Shown here piece by piece: positions 1 through 10,736 of a stretch of 64,000 bases of DNA. Numbering within the stretch: the first letter of the stretch is position 1; every line of letters begins with the position of its first letter. Location of the stretch: contig OY992537.1 in the NCBI GenBank assembly GCA_963921195.1, positions 46,195,943 through 46,259,942 of the forward strand, written 5' to 3'. Under the pieces are notes generated by a model, which saw nothing but the letters and a program-made list of their open reading frames with translations, was not told where the DNA came from and made no database searches. The DNA comes from Pegoplata infirma (taxonomy: Eukaryota > Arthropoda > Insecta > Diptera > Anthomyiidae). A program made the translations under genes and the position numbers.

Positions 1-1814
1 ATCTCTTGTTATATTAAAATTTCTAATTCCAAAAATAAAAGAATATTCCAATGAGTTACAATAATAAAAAGAAATGAGAGATGAGATTAATGCAGTTGAG
101 TGTCATTACGTTAAATTAAAGCAAGAGATCAATGTAAAAAGAAATGAAGCAATTATAAAAACAAATTAAACTCAATTACAGTCATGGCAATAAAAATATG
201 ACAAACAAAATGTAAAACAAACAATAATGATTATTAATAATTGACAAGCAAAATATATAAATGAAAGTTAACAATGATAATGATCATTACAAATAAAAGT
301 AGTAATGATATAAATAATAATAATGATAATGACGCCTGTTACAAAATGAATTTTTAAAAGCTAAAGGAACAAGTTTTTCATCAGGCTCTGTTTAAATTTT
401 GATCAACTTTTCATTTAATGAATATTTTTTTTTAAGTGCGCTATAATTATGAACAGTCTATTTATGACTTTTTTTTATAAAACCACCTCTGATATTTTTA
501 TTGTGTTATTTAAAACTGAATTGTGACTTTAATTAAATAAATTTGAATAAAAATGTTTAATTGACACAAAAAAACTTGACATTTTTTTGATATTTTGAAT
601 AGAAATAATAAGTTGTAAAAAATAATTTAAAGTGCGCTATAATTTTGAGCAGTACTTTATAAAAATTACCAAAATATTTTTTTTTACAAGTTTTACGTCC
701 TTAGAATCATTATTTCGGAAAACCCAGCCTAAGTGAATCCACATTCCAAATTTCTAGTCTAGGCTTCAGTGGTTTGTGTAAATATAAAAGATACCAAAGT
801 AGTTTTTCCCCCCTAAGAATGAACATTTCCAAAAACCCTGCCATAGTGGATCTATATTTCGTGAGGTGAACCTACATTCCAAATTTCAAGTCTCTAGCTT
901 CAGTAGTTTGTGAAAATTGATTAAGTACCAAAGTACATTTGTTTACCCCTAAAGGGCATTTTCAGCTTAACAAAATGGTACCAAAATTTCCGTTCTATTA
1001 CAACCCGTTGAAAAGTTGTAAATAGGCAAAAACTAATTTTTGAGAAATTTCACCTCAATTTTCTCGAAAACATGACGTGATAGAAAAATTTAAAAGCCAG
1101 ATTCAGAATCAGCAAAATCTTAACCGAAAACGAGTTGTACGAGCCCAGAATATCATCAAAAAATATCACAAAAAAAAATGCTCTCAACAATGCACAAAAA
1201 TACGTTTTTGTGAACTTTGACCTGAATTTTGTCAAAAACCTGACGAAACTAAATTTGGAATCAGCATTGAGGGGATAATCGAAAACCAGTGTCCAGACCG
1301 CTGAAATCCAAAATTTTTTCGAGTCAGTGTTTTATAATTTTGTCATTAGAAAAAAAAACTTTGAAGCCTTTTAACTTTTTAATGGGATGTGATTGAAAGG
1401 TGATTCTTGTACCAAATTTTCTTAGCAAAAACTGCCCCTTCATCGTACATGATTAAAAAATTATTTAAATTTTTTTTGTTTTTAATTCGATATTTCCGCC
1501 CCCTGCTGAGGGTTATTGGAAATTTTTTTAAGAGTTCAAAAAACTGTCGTTGTATTAATTTTTGCTGTAGAATCGACTGGTGAAATCAGATCTGTAATAT
1601 ATTCAGCCGTTTTTTTCTGTGCAGAAAAATCAGCTCAAAATCCGCGTTTTCCGATGCTTTTAACCACCCCAAGGAGCAGAAATTTTTCAGAAAAACACCG
1701 GCATTCTTTTTAGCTCCCCTTAATCCTTTAAAAAAATAATGATATCCGATAAACAGATGAAGTGACTTAGTCACCAAAAGCCTGGCAGCGAAATGTGAAG
1801 GCGATTTTTTTTAA
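1..1814. other. AT-rich intergenic sequence with decayed direct repeats
   Basis: No gene seen. Two short direct repeats share TTTAAAGTGCGCTATAATT-like sequence (about 431-457 and 624-652). Two longer diverged direct repeats, about 700-800 and 818-925, share CATTCCAAATTT, AGTCT..AGGCTTCAGT-like and TACCAAAGTA blocks, suggesting an old tandem duplication. The short ORFs here have no recognisable protein character. Confidence 0.4.
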
Positions 1815-2411
1815 TTGAATATCTTCGGGAGGAATATTGTGCCACATAGTCTTAAAACCATATGGAATGCATTACAATGTAAAGGTGTGCCCACTAAGTT
1901 AATAAAACTCATCAAAGGTTTATATGCAAATGTCAGCTGCCGAATACTCCATGAAAAACTTCTTAGCAACAAAATAAACATTAACTCCGGTGTACGTCAA
2001 GGCTGCGTATTATCGCCACTATTTTTTAACTGTGTACTGGACATTGTGATGAAGAAGGCAACAAGCCAAAGAAGAAGAATTACTTGGGGGCTCCAAGGTA
2101 GGCTAGAAGACCTTGACTACGCTGATGATATATGTCTCCTCACCCATACATTTGCAGACATGCAATCCAAGCTAGCACTGGTCCAAGAAACTGCAGCGCA
2201 AGTTGGACTGAAAATTAATATCGGTAAAACAAAAACTATGCGCATTAACGTAGCTAATGAACAGCAATTTTTCATAGAAAGTCAAACACTCGAAGAAGTA
2301 GAATCGTTCTGCTACCTAGGAAGCATACTTGACAAAAGTGGCGGTTCTAAAACAGACGTTTTTAACCGTATAAATAAAGCCAGGCAAGCATTTGGTCAGC
2401 TAAAGCCAATT
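1815..2411 (+). pseudogene. Dead non-LTR retrotransposon, reverse transcriptase part
   Basis: Encodes the middle and C-terminal part of a LINE reverse transcriptase. In order it shows RQGCVLSPLFFN, the catalytic YADD (about 2118-2129), INIGKTKTM and SFCYLGSIL, then RINKARQAFGQLKPI. The endonuclease and the RT start are missing, so the copy is 5'-truncated near 1815. The frame breaks where an LTR element is inserted after AATT at 2408-2411 and resumes at 4559. Clade was not settled; the C-terminal style fits the CR1/RTE-like LINEs common in insects. Confidence 0.85.
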
Positions 2412-2591
2412 TGTGGGACTCCTGTATTTATGAAGTCCCATCTCTGTTATTTTATAGAAAATACTTTGTGACTTTTATTTAAATCTTATGAAACTATTTA
2501 TCTTTGATTTTAAATTTGTTTATAAATTGAAAGTTGAAAATAAATAAAATCAGAATACTTTTAAAACTCAAAAGACTCACATCGTCTTATT
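2412..2591 (+). repeat. Left LTR (180 bp)
   Basis: Starts TGTGGGACTCCTG and ends CATCGTCTTATT, directly before the primer-binding site. It includes AATAAA (in GAAAATAAATAAAATC), a possible polyadenylation signal. Confidence 0.85.
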
Positions 2592-4378
2592 GGCGCCCAA
2601 CTTAAAATTAAAAAAAAAATATATATTTTTCGTGTTTCCGGCCGCAGTCGAGGATATTAAAAAAGATTTCCTGCTGTTACAAATTCTTGGATTACCGTAA
2701 AAATTGTACATCATGATTACCCAGTGTTGTTAAAAATTCATGGATTACCGGAAAATTTTACATCATCATCTGTACCTCGTGTGCCAGAAGATTTTCATTG
2801 AAATTGATATATTCTTGCCGCCTTATTGGCGCCCAACATAAAAATTTTATAAATAAAATATTTTTCGTGTTTCCTGCATCCTTGTTTTCGAGGAAATTTT
2901 TTAATTATTTCCTGCTGTTACAAATTCCTAGATTACCGGAAAAATTCGGTGTCGTCTTATTGGCGCCCAACATAAAAGTGAAAGAAAAATAAATATTGTT
3001 CCCGCATTTGCTGGCTGGCGAAATTATTGAAACATAAAGGAAAAACTAAAAATATTTTTTGTGTATTTCCTGCCGTGTTGGCTGTCGAAGATATTAAAAT
3101 ATTTTCATCCGTATCCTGGTTATCCAGCGTTTATAATTAAAGTATCCAGTCCGGACTCGTTAAAAATTTCTGGATTATCTCTCGTATCCTTGATGCCAAA
3201 AATAATATATTTTCTACAAATTCATGCCGTATCCGGGTTGCCGTAAAATTACCTGAAAATTTCAAGAGTTATTTGATCCAGTCTCATCCTGGCCGTATTT
3301 ACAAATATTCCTGGATTGCCAGAAGATTGTAATTTTATTGAATTCAGCCGCATCTTGGACTAATTAATATAAGCTTGGTTAACCAGCTAAATCATCAAAA
3401 TTTTTATCCTGTTTTGTTATCCGGTCGATTCCTGGCTCAAAACAATTTCGCATTTAATTTTATATCCAGTGTGGTTCTCCAGTATCCTGGTTTTCTAATT
3501 GTATATCCGGTGTGGTTCTCCATTATCCTGGTTTTCTTAATTATTATCCAGTGGTGTTCCTGGTTTGTTAAATTTTATCCGGTTTGGTTACCCAGTATCC
3601 TGGTATTAAGTCAAAATATCCAGTGGTTTGATCCTGGTTTGACATTATTTTTATATCCGATGTGGTTATCCAGTTCCGGATTTGTAGCTTTTAAAAAAAA
3701 TTGATTTTAATCGATTTTTATTATAATGCCACGCGTAGATAGGAAGGTGTTAGTAACCCAGGTTGCCCTGTGACTGCCCTTCTGTTCTTCTTACTTCTTT
3801 TTAATCCTTCTGTCATTCCTTAGACATTAGCCGGATTCCCGGGAGAGTCAATAAGGATGACCGAAGATTTTTGATAAGAATATTTATTTTTACAATTTGG
3901 TTAACCCAGTATTCCTGTGGCTTCTTTTCTTTTTGTTCCTTTTTATTTCTTCTGTCACTCTTAAGACTTTAGCCGGTTTCCCGGGAGAGTTAATAAGGAT
4001 GACCGAAGAATTTTGATAAAAATATTTATTTTTAATTTTACTATTTGTTTTACCCAGGTACCCTGTGACTACCCTTCTGGTTTTTTTAATTATTTTAATC
4101 TCTTCTGTCAATCTTTTGACTTTAGCCGGTTTCCCGGGTGAGTTATAAAAGAGTGACCAAAGAGTTTTGATAAAAAATTTAATTTTTTAATTTTGTCTAT
4201 ACTGGTTTTATCCAGGGGGAGTGCGCAACCCCTTGCGAAATTTGTATGCATTATAATTCAGATCGTGTTAACCATCTAATTTTAAAGTTATATAATGTAA
4301 ATTAGTATTTGGGTTTTGTTTTGCATAAAGCTAAAACTTGTCTTGTACTTTAAAGTTTTAACTTTATGAGGGGGAGTA

Positions 4379-4558
4379 TGTGGGACTCCTGTATTTATGA
4401 AGTCCCATCTCTGTTATTTTATAGAAAATACTTTGTGACTTTTATTTAAATCTTATGAAACTATTTATCTTTGATTTTAAATTTGTTTATAAATTGAAAG
4501 TTGAAAATAAATAAAATCAGAATACTTTTAAAACTCAAAAGACTCACATCGTCTTATT
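4379..4558 (+). repeat. Right LTR (180 bp)
   Basis: Same sequence as 2412-2591 with no difference seen on reading. It follows the purine tract GAGGGGGAGTA and is followed by the target duplication AATT. Confidence 0.85.
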
Positions 4559-5037
4559 AATTTAGAATTCGTCATACATATCACGACGAACGAAGCTTAG
4601 CCTATTCAATTCAAACGTAAAATCCACATTATTGTACGGATGCGAAACGTGGAATGCTGCAGCACGTGACATACAATCTGTACAAACTTTCGTTAACAAA
4701 TGCTTAAGAAAAATTCTTCATGTGTACTGGCCTAGAACAATTTCTAATAATCAGCTGTGGTCTGAAACAAATCAACAACCAATCGTGAAGTATGCAAACG
4801 TAAGTGGAGCTGGATCGGCCATACATTGAGGAAGCCAGCTACTGATATTGCAAAACAAGCCATAGACTGGAATCCGCAAGGCAACCGTCGAAGAGGAAGA
4901 CCTTCGCATACCTGGAGACGCCAAATTGACACTGAATTGTCTCAACTACACCTAAGCTGGAATCAAATAAAACATCGTGCATCAAATCGAATATATTGGA
5001 AAAATCTTGTTACGGCCCTATGCTCCTTGTAGGAGTA
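4559..5037 (+). pseudogene. Dead non-LTR retrotransposon, 3' part (continuation of 1815-2411)
   Basis: Encodes the LINE C-terminus: LLYGCETWN, TFVNKCLRKILHVYWPRTIS, then after a frameshift near 4790, WIGHTLRKPATDIAKQ, WNPQGNRRRGRPSHTWRRQI and a stop after TALCSL. Joining the two parts across the LTR insertion puts a TAG in frame at 4563-4565 (probably an old TGG). The element was therefore already, or has since become, inactive. The 3' end runs into TATATA repeats at about 5047-5070. Confidence 0.85.
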
Positions 5038-5111
5038 AAAGGAACATATATATATTTATATATATATATAGTCTTAAACTGATGTAGAACAAATTCGAGT
5101 TCACAAGTCAA

Positions 5112-5672
5112 AGTTCACACGATAAAAAAATTTCTATTTAAGCAAAAAAAAATTTTCGATTTTTTCTTTTTTTAATTTGAATGTTAGTGAACTTTATTAG
5201 CTTATTAACGACAAAAAAGTTCATTTTGATCGGACAAATTTTTCAATTCAAAAATGGACTTCGAAAAATTTGAGGCTGGTTGAGTGCTTACTCTAAAAAT
5301 TAAAAAAAAAAAATAAGTTTTGACAAGCATACATTAAAGATTTTTTATCGCTCTTTATAATTTATTAATTTATTTTTTGGTGACATCATAATTTTGGTCT
5401 TAAATAGAGCCAAAACCCCATTTTTGCAGGTTTTGACCCCAATTTTAGACCAAAATAAGATGTCACGATGTAAAAAAAAATTATTTTTGAAAAATTTTTA
5501 GAGTAAGCCCCAACCAGCATCAACTTTTATTTCGAAGAACCATTTTGGATTGAAAAACTTGTCCGATCAAAATGAACTTTTTAATAAGCTTATAAAGCTC
5601 ACTAACATTCAAAAATAAAAAATCGAAAAAAAAAAAATTTGCTTGAATGGAAATTGTTTTTTACCGTGTAAA
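5112..5672. repeat. Foldback / large inverted repeat
   Basis: The left arm (about 5112-5310) contains AGCTTATTAACGACAAAAAAG and TTTTGATCGGACAAATTTTT. The right arm (about 5490-5672) has the reverse complements (CTTGTCCGATCAAAATGAAC). The centre contains a second inverted pair around TTTTGGTCTTAAAT / ATTTTAGACCAAAA. No coding capacity; the whole could fold into one hairpin. Confidence 0.7.
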
Positions 5673-6540
5673 AAAAGGGAAACGGAAAATAAAAAAATTA
5701 TTTCCCGGGATTCCCGGGAAATTTTCATTATCATTATAAATCCTTAGTTTGCAATTACAATTCTGGCGTTGGCATTGAATTTTACTTGTTTCATAAAAAT
5801 GCTTTTTAATGATAATTTTCTCGCCTTTACCGTTAAAGCGATAAACATCTTATGCTTATTTTTGACAATTTTATTTACATATTTTTCTTTGTGTAGATTT
5901 GCACATGTGTAAAAAAATTCAAGGTAAACCATAAACCGTATATGAGAGGGAATTTTAAAAACATAATATCAAAACGATATAAGAACTTTAAAATGACACC
6001 TTAAAATGGTGTCATATTTTGGTCACATTGAAACGTGACATTACAACCATTAATTTCGACATAAATATTCTCTGATATACTCGTTATAATACATGTTATA
6101 GTTACAACATAATAAATTATTTTGTTTAAAGTGAAAAACCAATTATTTGTATGAAAGATTAGTGGATGTTTTTTGTTTTTATAGCTTTAAAATTCTAGTA
6201 GTATTTTATTTAGATTTGAGAGATAAACTTTTCCTACTAATTTGACAAGATTCTTTTTTAGTGTAGTGGTAAAAAAATTTGGTGACATGACATATTTCAC
6301 ACGGACATAATTACTATAATGGTAGTGGGGACTATGAACGAAAATGTTTTGGACATAATCACAATAAAAAATGGGGAAAATGACCACGTTACAAATGGCC
6401 AAAATCCCCATTACGGGATTATGTCCACTAAACTAGTTGGTCAAAAATTTTATTTTTCCAAAAAGTTGTATTTTTTCCGAAATTGATTTGGACTTATTGT
6501 TAGTTCCCATAATATCAATGGGTGTAATATAAGGAACGTA
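5673..6540. other. Intergenic, no supported feature
   Basis: AT-rich sequence with a few short palindromes (a TTCCCGGGATTCCCGGGAA doublet at about 5700-5720; GACACCTTAAAATGGTGTC near 5996-6014). No gene or classified element recognised. Confidence 0.4.
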
Positions 6541-6544
6541 CATA

Positions 6545-7115
6545 ATACCCATTGGTTTTGAAAATGGTCATAAAAACAAAAGGAAAAAAATTATCCGTTG
6601 CGATTTTCGGGGGGCGTTGTTTTAAGAGTTTTTTGGGGAAAATGGTTATAAACGGTTACAAATTGATTTATTATGCTTTTTGCGGTAAAGAAATCCTTAT
6701 TTTAGCTATTTTTCACATTCACGCATTAAAAAAGGGGGCGGGGCAAAAAAAAAAACGGCATGCTTTAATCCCCTGGGTCCAAGTGCAAGACCTTAAACTT
6801 CGTCCAATATAAAATTGTTTCGTTTAACAAAAATACAAAAAAATTTTAATATATTCCGTTTAGAGGTTGGTTAAGATGTTTTAGGGGAAACTTTTTTCTT
6901 CCAGGTCCGATTTACCCATTTATAAACTTAGCCTGCCTAGGACCACAAGACACATTCTTGTGGTCCTAGGCAGGCTAGGACCACACGGGGGGAGGGGAAA
7001 TCCCCCCCCCCCCCCGTCCCTCCCAGCACAAAATTTTAAAAGAAAAAAGTGGAAAAGAAAGAAAAAAGAAAGAAACAGAAAGAAAATGCCTGCGAATTTT
7101 GTACTCTTGTCCAAA
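6545..7115 (-). repeat. Mini-me/DINE-type repeat, diverged copy
   Basis: Shares ordered blocks with the copy at 38640-39233: AAATTGATTTATTATGCTTTTT, CACATTCACGC..AAAAAAGGGGGCGG, GGGTCCAAGTGCAAGACCTT, and GGTCCGATTTACCC. The GTCY microsatellite has been lost. A perfect 22-bp hairpin (6929-6977) has formed from its GGACCACAAGACACATTC block, followed by G/C homopolymer runs at about 6987-7018. Confidence 0.5.
6929..6977. repeat. Perfect 22-bp hairpin with 5-nt loop
   Basis: The arms 6929-6950 and 6956-6977 are exact reverse complements (key part CCTGCCTAGGACCACAAGA), with loop CACAT. The arms contain CCTAGG and are much more GC-rich than the surroundings. It probably arose by a local inverted duplication inside the repeat copy. 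Confidence 0.85.
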
Positions 7116-7267
7116 ACATTAAATCATGATAATGTTTTGCGGAAGATTTGGGTGTACTTGCCAAAGCAAAGTTTTTTTAGAAAAAAAAATGTTATGTTAC
7201 TTTGCTATTCCATGCACAACGAATTGAAATATCAGTCGAGGACCACATTAAAAATCCAAAAGAGCTG

Positions 7268-8110
7268 TACATTTCGTAAGTGAGTGCAAAAAAGTGTTTT
7301 TACATTTTGGAGAGTATAAAAGATTCGGCACCAAAGAATATAACACTCTCACTTGTTTTATGTACATTTGATAAACAAATGGAACATTTTTATGCGAAAA
7401 GCTTAGACTTGGTGAAAAAGTAGTTTTGGTAAAAAAAAAATGTTTTTTTCACGAAAAACAAAATTATGTTAAAAAATTCCCAAAATCTTTGGTGAAAGAA
7501 AATTTTGATGAAAAAAAGTTTTTGATGAATTTTTTGAGGAAAAGAAAAATTTTTTGATGTAAAAAAAATTGATGAAAAAAAAATATGGAAATTTTTTTTT
7601 TTTGTGAGAAAAAAATTGATAATAAAAAATTTTATGAAAAATATGATAAAAAAACTTATGAAAAAAAAATTTGATGAAAAAAAAATTTGATGAAAAAAAA
7701 AATTAATGAAAAAAAATTGATGGAAATAATATTTGAAGAAAAAAAAAATTTGATGAGAAAAAAAATTTGATGAAAAAAAATTTGATAAAAAAAACACAAA
7801 ACTTGATAAAAAAAAGTATGATGAAAAAAATTAATGAAAAAAAAATTTGATGAAAAAAAAAAATTTTATGAAAAAAAAAAAATTGATGAAAAAAAAAGTT
7901 TAATGTTCAAAAAAAATTATGAAAAAAAAAAGTTTGATAGAAAAAAAAATTTTATGAAAAAAAAAAAAAATTGATGGAAAAAAAAATTTGATGAAAAAAA
8001 AATTTTTTGATGAAAAAAAAAATTTGATGAAAAAAAAAAATTTGATGAAAAAAAATTTTTTATGAAAAAAAAAAATTTTTGAAACAAAAAATTTTTTGTT
8101 GAAAAATAAT
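7268..8110. repeat. Repeat module plus (GATGAAAAAAAATTT)n low-complexity array, copy 1
   Basis: A leading module (about 7284-7440: TGTTTTTACATTTTGGAGAG, ATTCGGCACCAAAGAATAT, AGCTTAGACTTGGTGAAAAAG) is followed by about 600 bp of irregular GATGAAAAAAAATTT repeats. The long antisense Phe/Ile/Ser-rich frame across it (7390-7797) is an artefact. Confidence 0.75.
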
Positions 8111-8330
8111 TATGTTACTTTTTATTCACCAGCTGGTGAAAAACGGGTTTATTCACCACGAGGTGAATTATTATCCAAGTTACAAACCCAAGTTATTAAA
8201 ATTTTTGGTTTTAAGGAAATGAAAATTGTAATTATTGTTTTCTTTTTCGTTAATTGTTAGCTTATACAGTCAAACTGAGGTGGCGTCCTGCAACTTTTTT
8301 AAAAATAGACACCAGCCTAAAAACATTATC
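8111..8330. repeat. CACCAGCTGGTG-hairpin repeat module
   Basis: TTCACCAGCTGGTGAA, a second CACCACGAGGTGAA, then TTATCCAAGTTACAAACC and GAGGTGGCGTCCTGCA. The same module recurs at about 13105-13240, 47070-47285 and, inverted, 15600-15725, each time next to a GATGAAAA-type array or a remnant. It may be the conserved end of an unclassified element. Confidence 0.6.
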
Positions 8331-9125
8331 ATGTTAAAAGTGTTTTTACATTTTGGAGACTATGAAAGATTCGGCACCAAAGAATATACCACTCTCACTT
8401 GTTTTATGTACATTTGATAAACAAATGGAAAATTTTTATGCGAAAAGCTTAGACTTGGTGAAAAAGTAGTTTTGGTAAAAAAAAAACTGATTTTTTTCAC
8501 GAAAAACAAAATGTTAAAAAAAAATGATGAAAAAAAGTTTTTGATGAAAAGAAAAATTGTTTGATGTGAAAAAAATTGATGATAAAAAAATATGAAAAAA
8601 AAATTTTTTGGTGAGAAAAAAATTGATAATAAAAAATTTGATAAAAAAATTTTATGAAAAAAAATATGATTAAAAAAAAATTTTGATGAAAAAAAAATTG
8701 AAAAAAAAAATTAATGAAAAAAAAGTTGCTGAAAAAAAAAATTTATGAAAAAAAAAATGGTGAAAAATTGGTGAAAAAAAATGGATGAAAAAAAAATTTG
8801 ATGAAAAACAAATTAATGAAAAAAAATTGATAAAAAAAAATTTATGAAAAAAAATTTGATGAGAAAAAACTGATGAAAAAAAAAAAATTTTGATAAAAAA
8901 AAAAAAATTGATAAAAAAAAATGATGAAAAAAAAATAGTTTGATGAAAAAAAATTTGTAGAAAAAAAATGATGAAAAAAAAAATTGATAAAAAATAAAAG
9001 TTTAATGAAAAAAAAAATTTTAATGAAAAAAAAAAATTTTAATGAAAAAAAAAAAAATTGATGAAAAAAAAATTTGATGGAAACAAAATTTAATGGAAAA
9101 AAAAATTGATGAAAAAAAATTTGAC
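8330..9125. repeat. Repeat module plus (GATGAAAAAAAATTT)n array, copy 2
   Basis: A direct duplicate of 7284-8110: the lead-in TGTTTTTACATTTTGGAGACTATGAAAGATTCGGCACC recurs in the same order before a second array. The two arrays have diverged in length and unit order. Confidence 0.75.
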
Positions 9126-9223
9126 ATACTCAACTTTTTTACTAATATTATTCAAAACCAGTAAAAATTACTAGTTTTTGTACTTTGAAGATACTAAAAA
9201 ACTACTGTACTACTGGTAATTAG

Positions 9224-9796
9224 TAGGGATGAGATTTCCATGCAAATGCATGTTTTTTGTCTATAGTCTAAAAACGATATCGACCAATTATCTTTCCGAA
9301 TCAAGAAATTTGCATTAAAATTGCATCGATTTGTTTTTGCATATTTTTGCATATTTTGGTGAAAATGCATATATTTGCATATTTTGGTTTTAAATGCATA
9401 TTTTGTGCATATTTCCAACTATTAAGAGCATATTTTTGCATATTTTGGGATAAATTAGCAAAAACAGAAATTGAAATTTATTTTTTTCAAAACCTTTTTT
9501 AAATGTTAAAAATATATTTTGAAAGTAATAAAAATTATTTTTTTTTTCTTTTTATTTTTTTTATAGATATTCTTAATTTCTAAAAAAATCTTGCTTATAT
9601 AAAGTTTTAACTGTTACTATTGAACACAGCGTTATTTTTTTCTTTTTAAGAAGTTTTTCCAATGAAAACAAGATTTTTATTGCACACATTTTTTTTAGTG
9701 TATATTTTTAAGTTTTATTGTGCATATTTTGGATTTTTTAGCGCATATTTTAAGCGCATATTTTCGATTTTTTAGTGCATGAAAATATCATCCCTA
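9224..9796. mobile_element. hAT-type MITE, 573 bp, 8-bp TSD
   Basis: The terminal inverted repeats are TAGGGATGAGATTTCCATGCA and its near complement ending TCATCCCTA. A perfect 8-bp duplication GTAATTAG flanks it (9216-9223, 9797-9804). The interior is non-coding and rich in GCATATTTTTGCATATTTTGG. 8-bp duplications and A/G-rich short TIRs are typical of hAT transposons. A second copy, inverted, is at 34595-35988. Confidence 0.85.
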
Positions 9797-9859
9797 GTAA
9801 TTAGTAACCAATTAATAGATTTAAGTACAATATTACTTACTAAACATTTTACTGTAGAA

Positions 9860-10680
9860 ATTTTTTGAGTGTAAGAATATGATTTTTATGCATGTTTCCT
9901 CACAAAATTTCTCAGATGTTGAAACATTTTTAGTACAAAAAAATTCTTAGATTCTAAAATATATTTCATTTAGAAAAATAACCCATTTTTAAGATATAAA
10001 AATATTCATATTTTAAAACCTTTGATATAAAAATTCTCAGATTTAAGCTTTCTTATAGAAAATGTCTCAGATTTGTAAACTTTATTTTACAGAAATAATC
10101 TGAGATTCTGAGAGATTCTTCCTATAAAATTCTCGTTTTAAAGTAATTCTCAGTTCTAAGAAATTTTTCCTATACAGAAATTCTCAGATCCTGAAACATA
10201 TTTCGGAAGAGAAAATTGTCAGATACTACAAAAATATCAGTTTCTATAAAAAAAAATCAAAATCTTAAATTGTATAGCATTTTTCAATAGAAAAATTTTA
10301 CGTTTTAATGCCACCTAATGTTTTCTAAAGCAACTTCATAGATTCTGAAACATTTTTCATATAGAAAAACTACTATTGGAAAAGAAAAAAATTTACATAT
10401 TAAAATTCGCAGATTCTAAAAGATTTTTCAAACAGAGAAGTTCTCATATTCTTAAAAAAATTGTCCATAAAAAATTTAAGATTCGGAAATATATTTCTCC
10501 ATAGAAAAACTTAGATTCTGAGAGGGTTTTTGTAGAAACGTTGTCCGATTCTATGAATTTTGTTTGCAGGAAATTTTTTTGGCAGTTTCTGAAACATTTT
10601 TCCTAAGAAAAAATTCTCTTCTGCTGAAGGATTTTTTCTATAGAAAAGTTATTAGACATTTTTCCTAAAATTCGTGGTAA
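9860..10680. repeat. Diverged ~36-bp minisatellite (TCTCAGATTCTGA type)
   Basis: About 20 degenerate units built on AGATTCTGAAACATTTTTCC followed by TATAGAAAAATTCTC. The core CTCAGATTCTGAG is itself palindromic. The same family forms a second array in btv intron 11 (56150-56985). Confidence 0.7.
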
Positions 10681-10736
10681 TTTTTTAATCAACAAATTCT
10701 TTCATTCAAAGTCATATAAGTATCAAGAAATTGGTC

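Larger units (their letters stand above)
2412..4558 (+). mobile_element. Non-coding LTR retrotransposon (TRIM/LARD-like) inside the LINE
   Basis: The two 180-bp direct repeats look identical on reading. The left repeat is followed at once by GGCGCCCAAC, which resembles a tRNA-Lys-type primer-binding site. The right repeat is preceded by the purine-rich GAGGGGGAGTA. A 4-bp duplication AATT flanks the insertion (2408-2411 and 4559-4562). The internal 1.79 kb has no gag or pol. Instead it repeats motifs such as GGCGCCCAACATAAAA and CTGGATTACCGG, and an AGCCGG(T/A)TTCCCGGG block three times. Matching LTRs suggest a recent insertion that relied on proteins from another element. Confidence 0.85.

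Noticed and set aside
1516..1713. 65-residue ORF upstream of the LINE
   Set aside because: No domain, no codon bias visible, and it overlaps an equally long antisense frame.
6929..6977. microRNA precursor
   Set aside because: Perfect 22-bp stem with a 5-nt loop is too short and too perfect for a fly pre-miRNA, and it lies inside a repeat.
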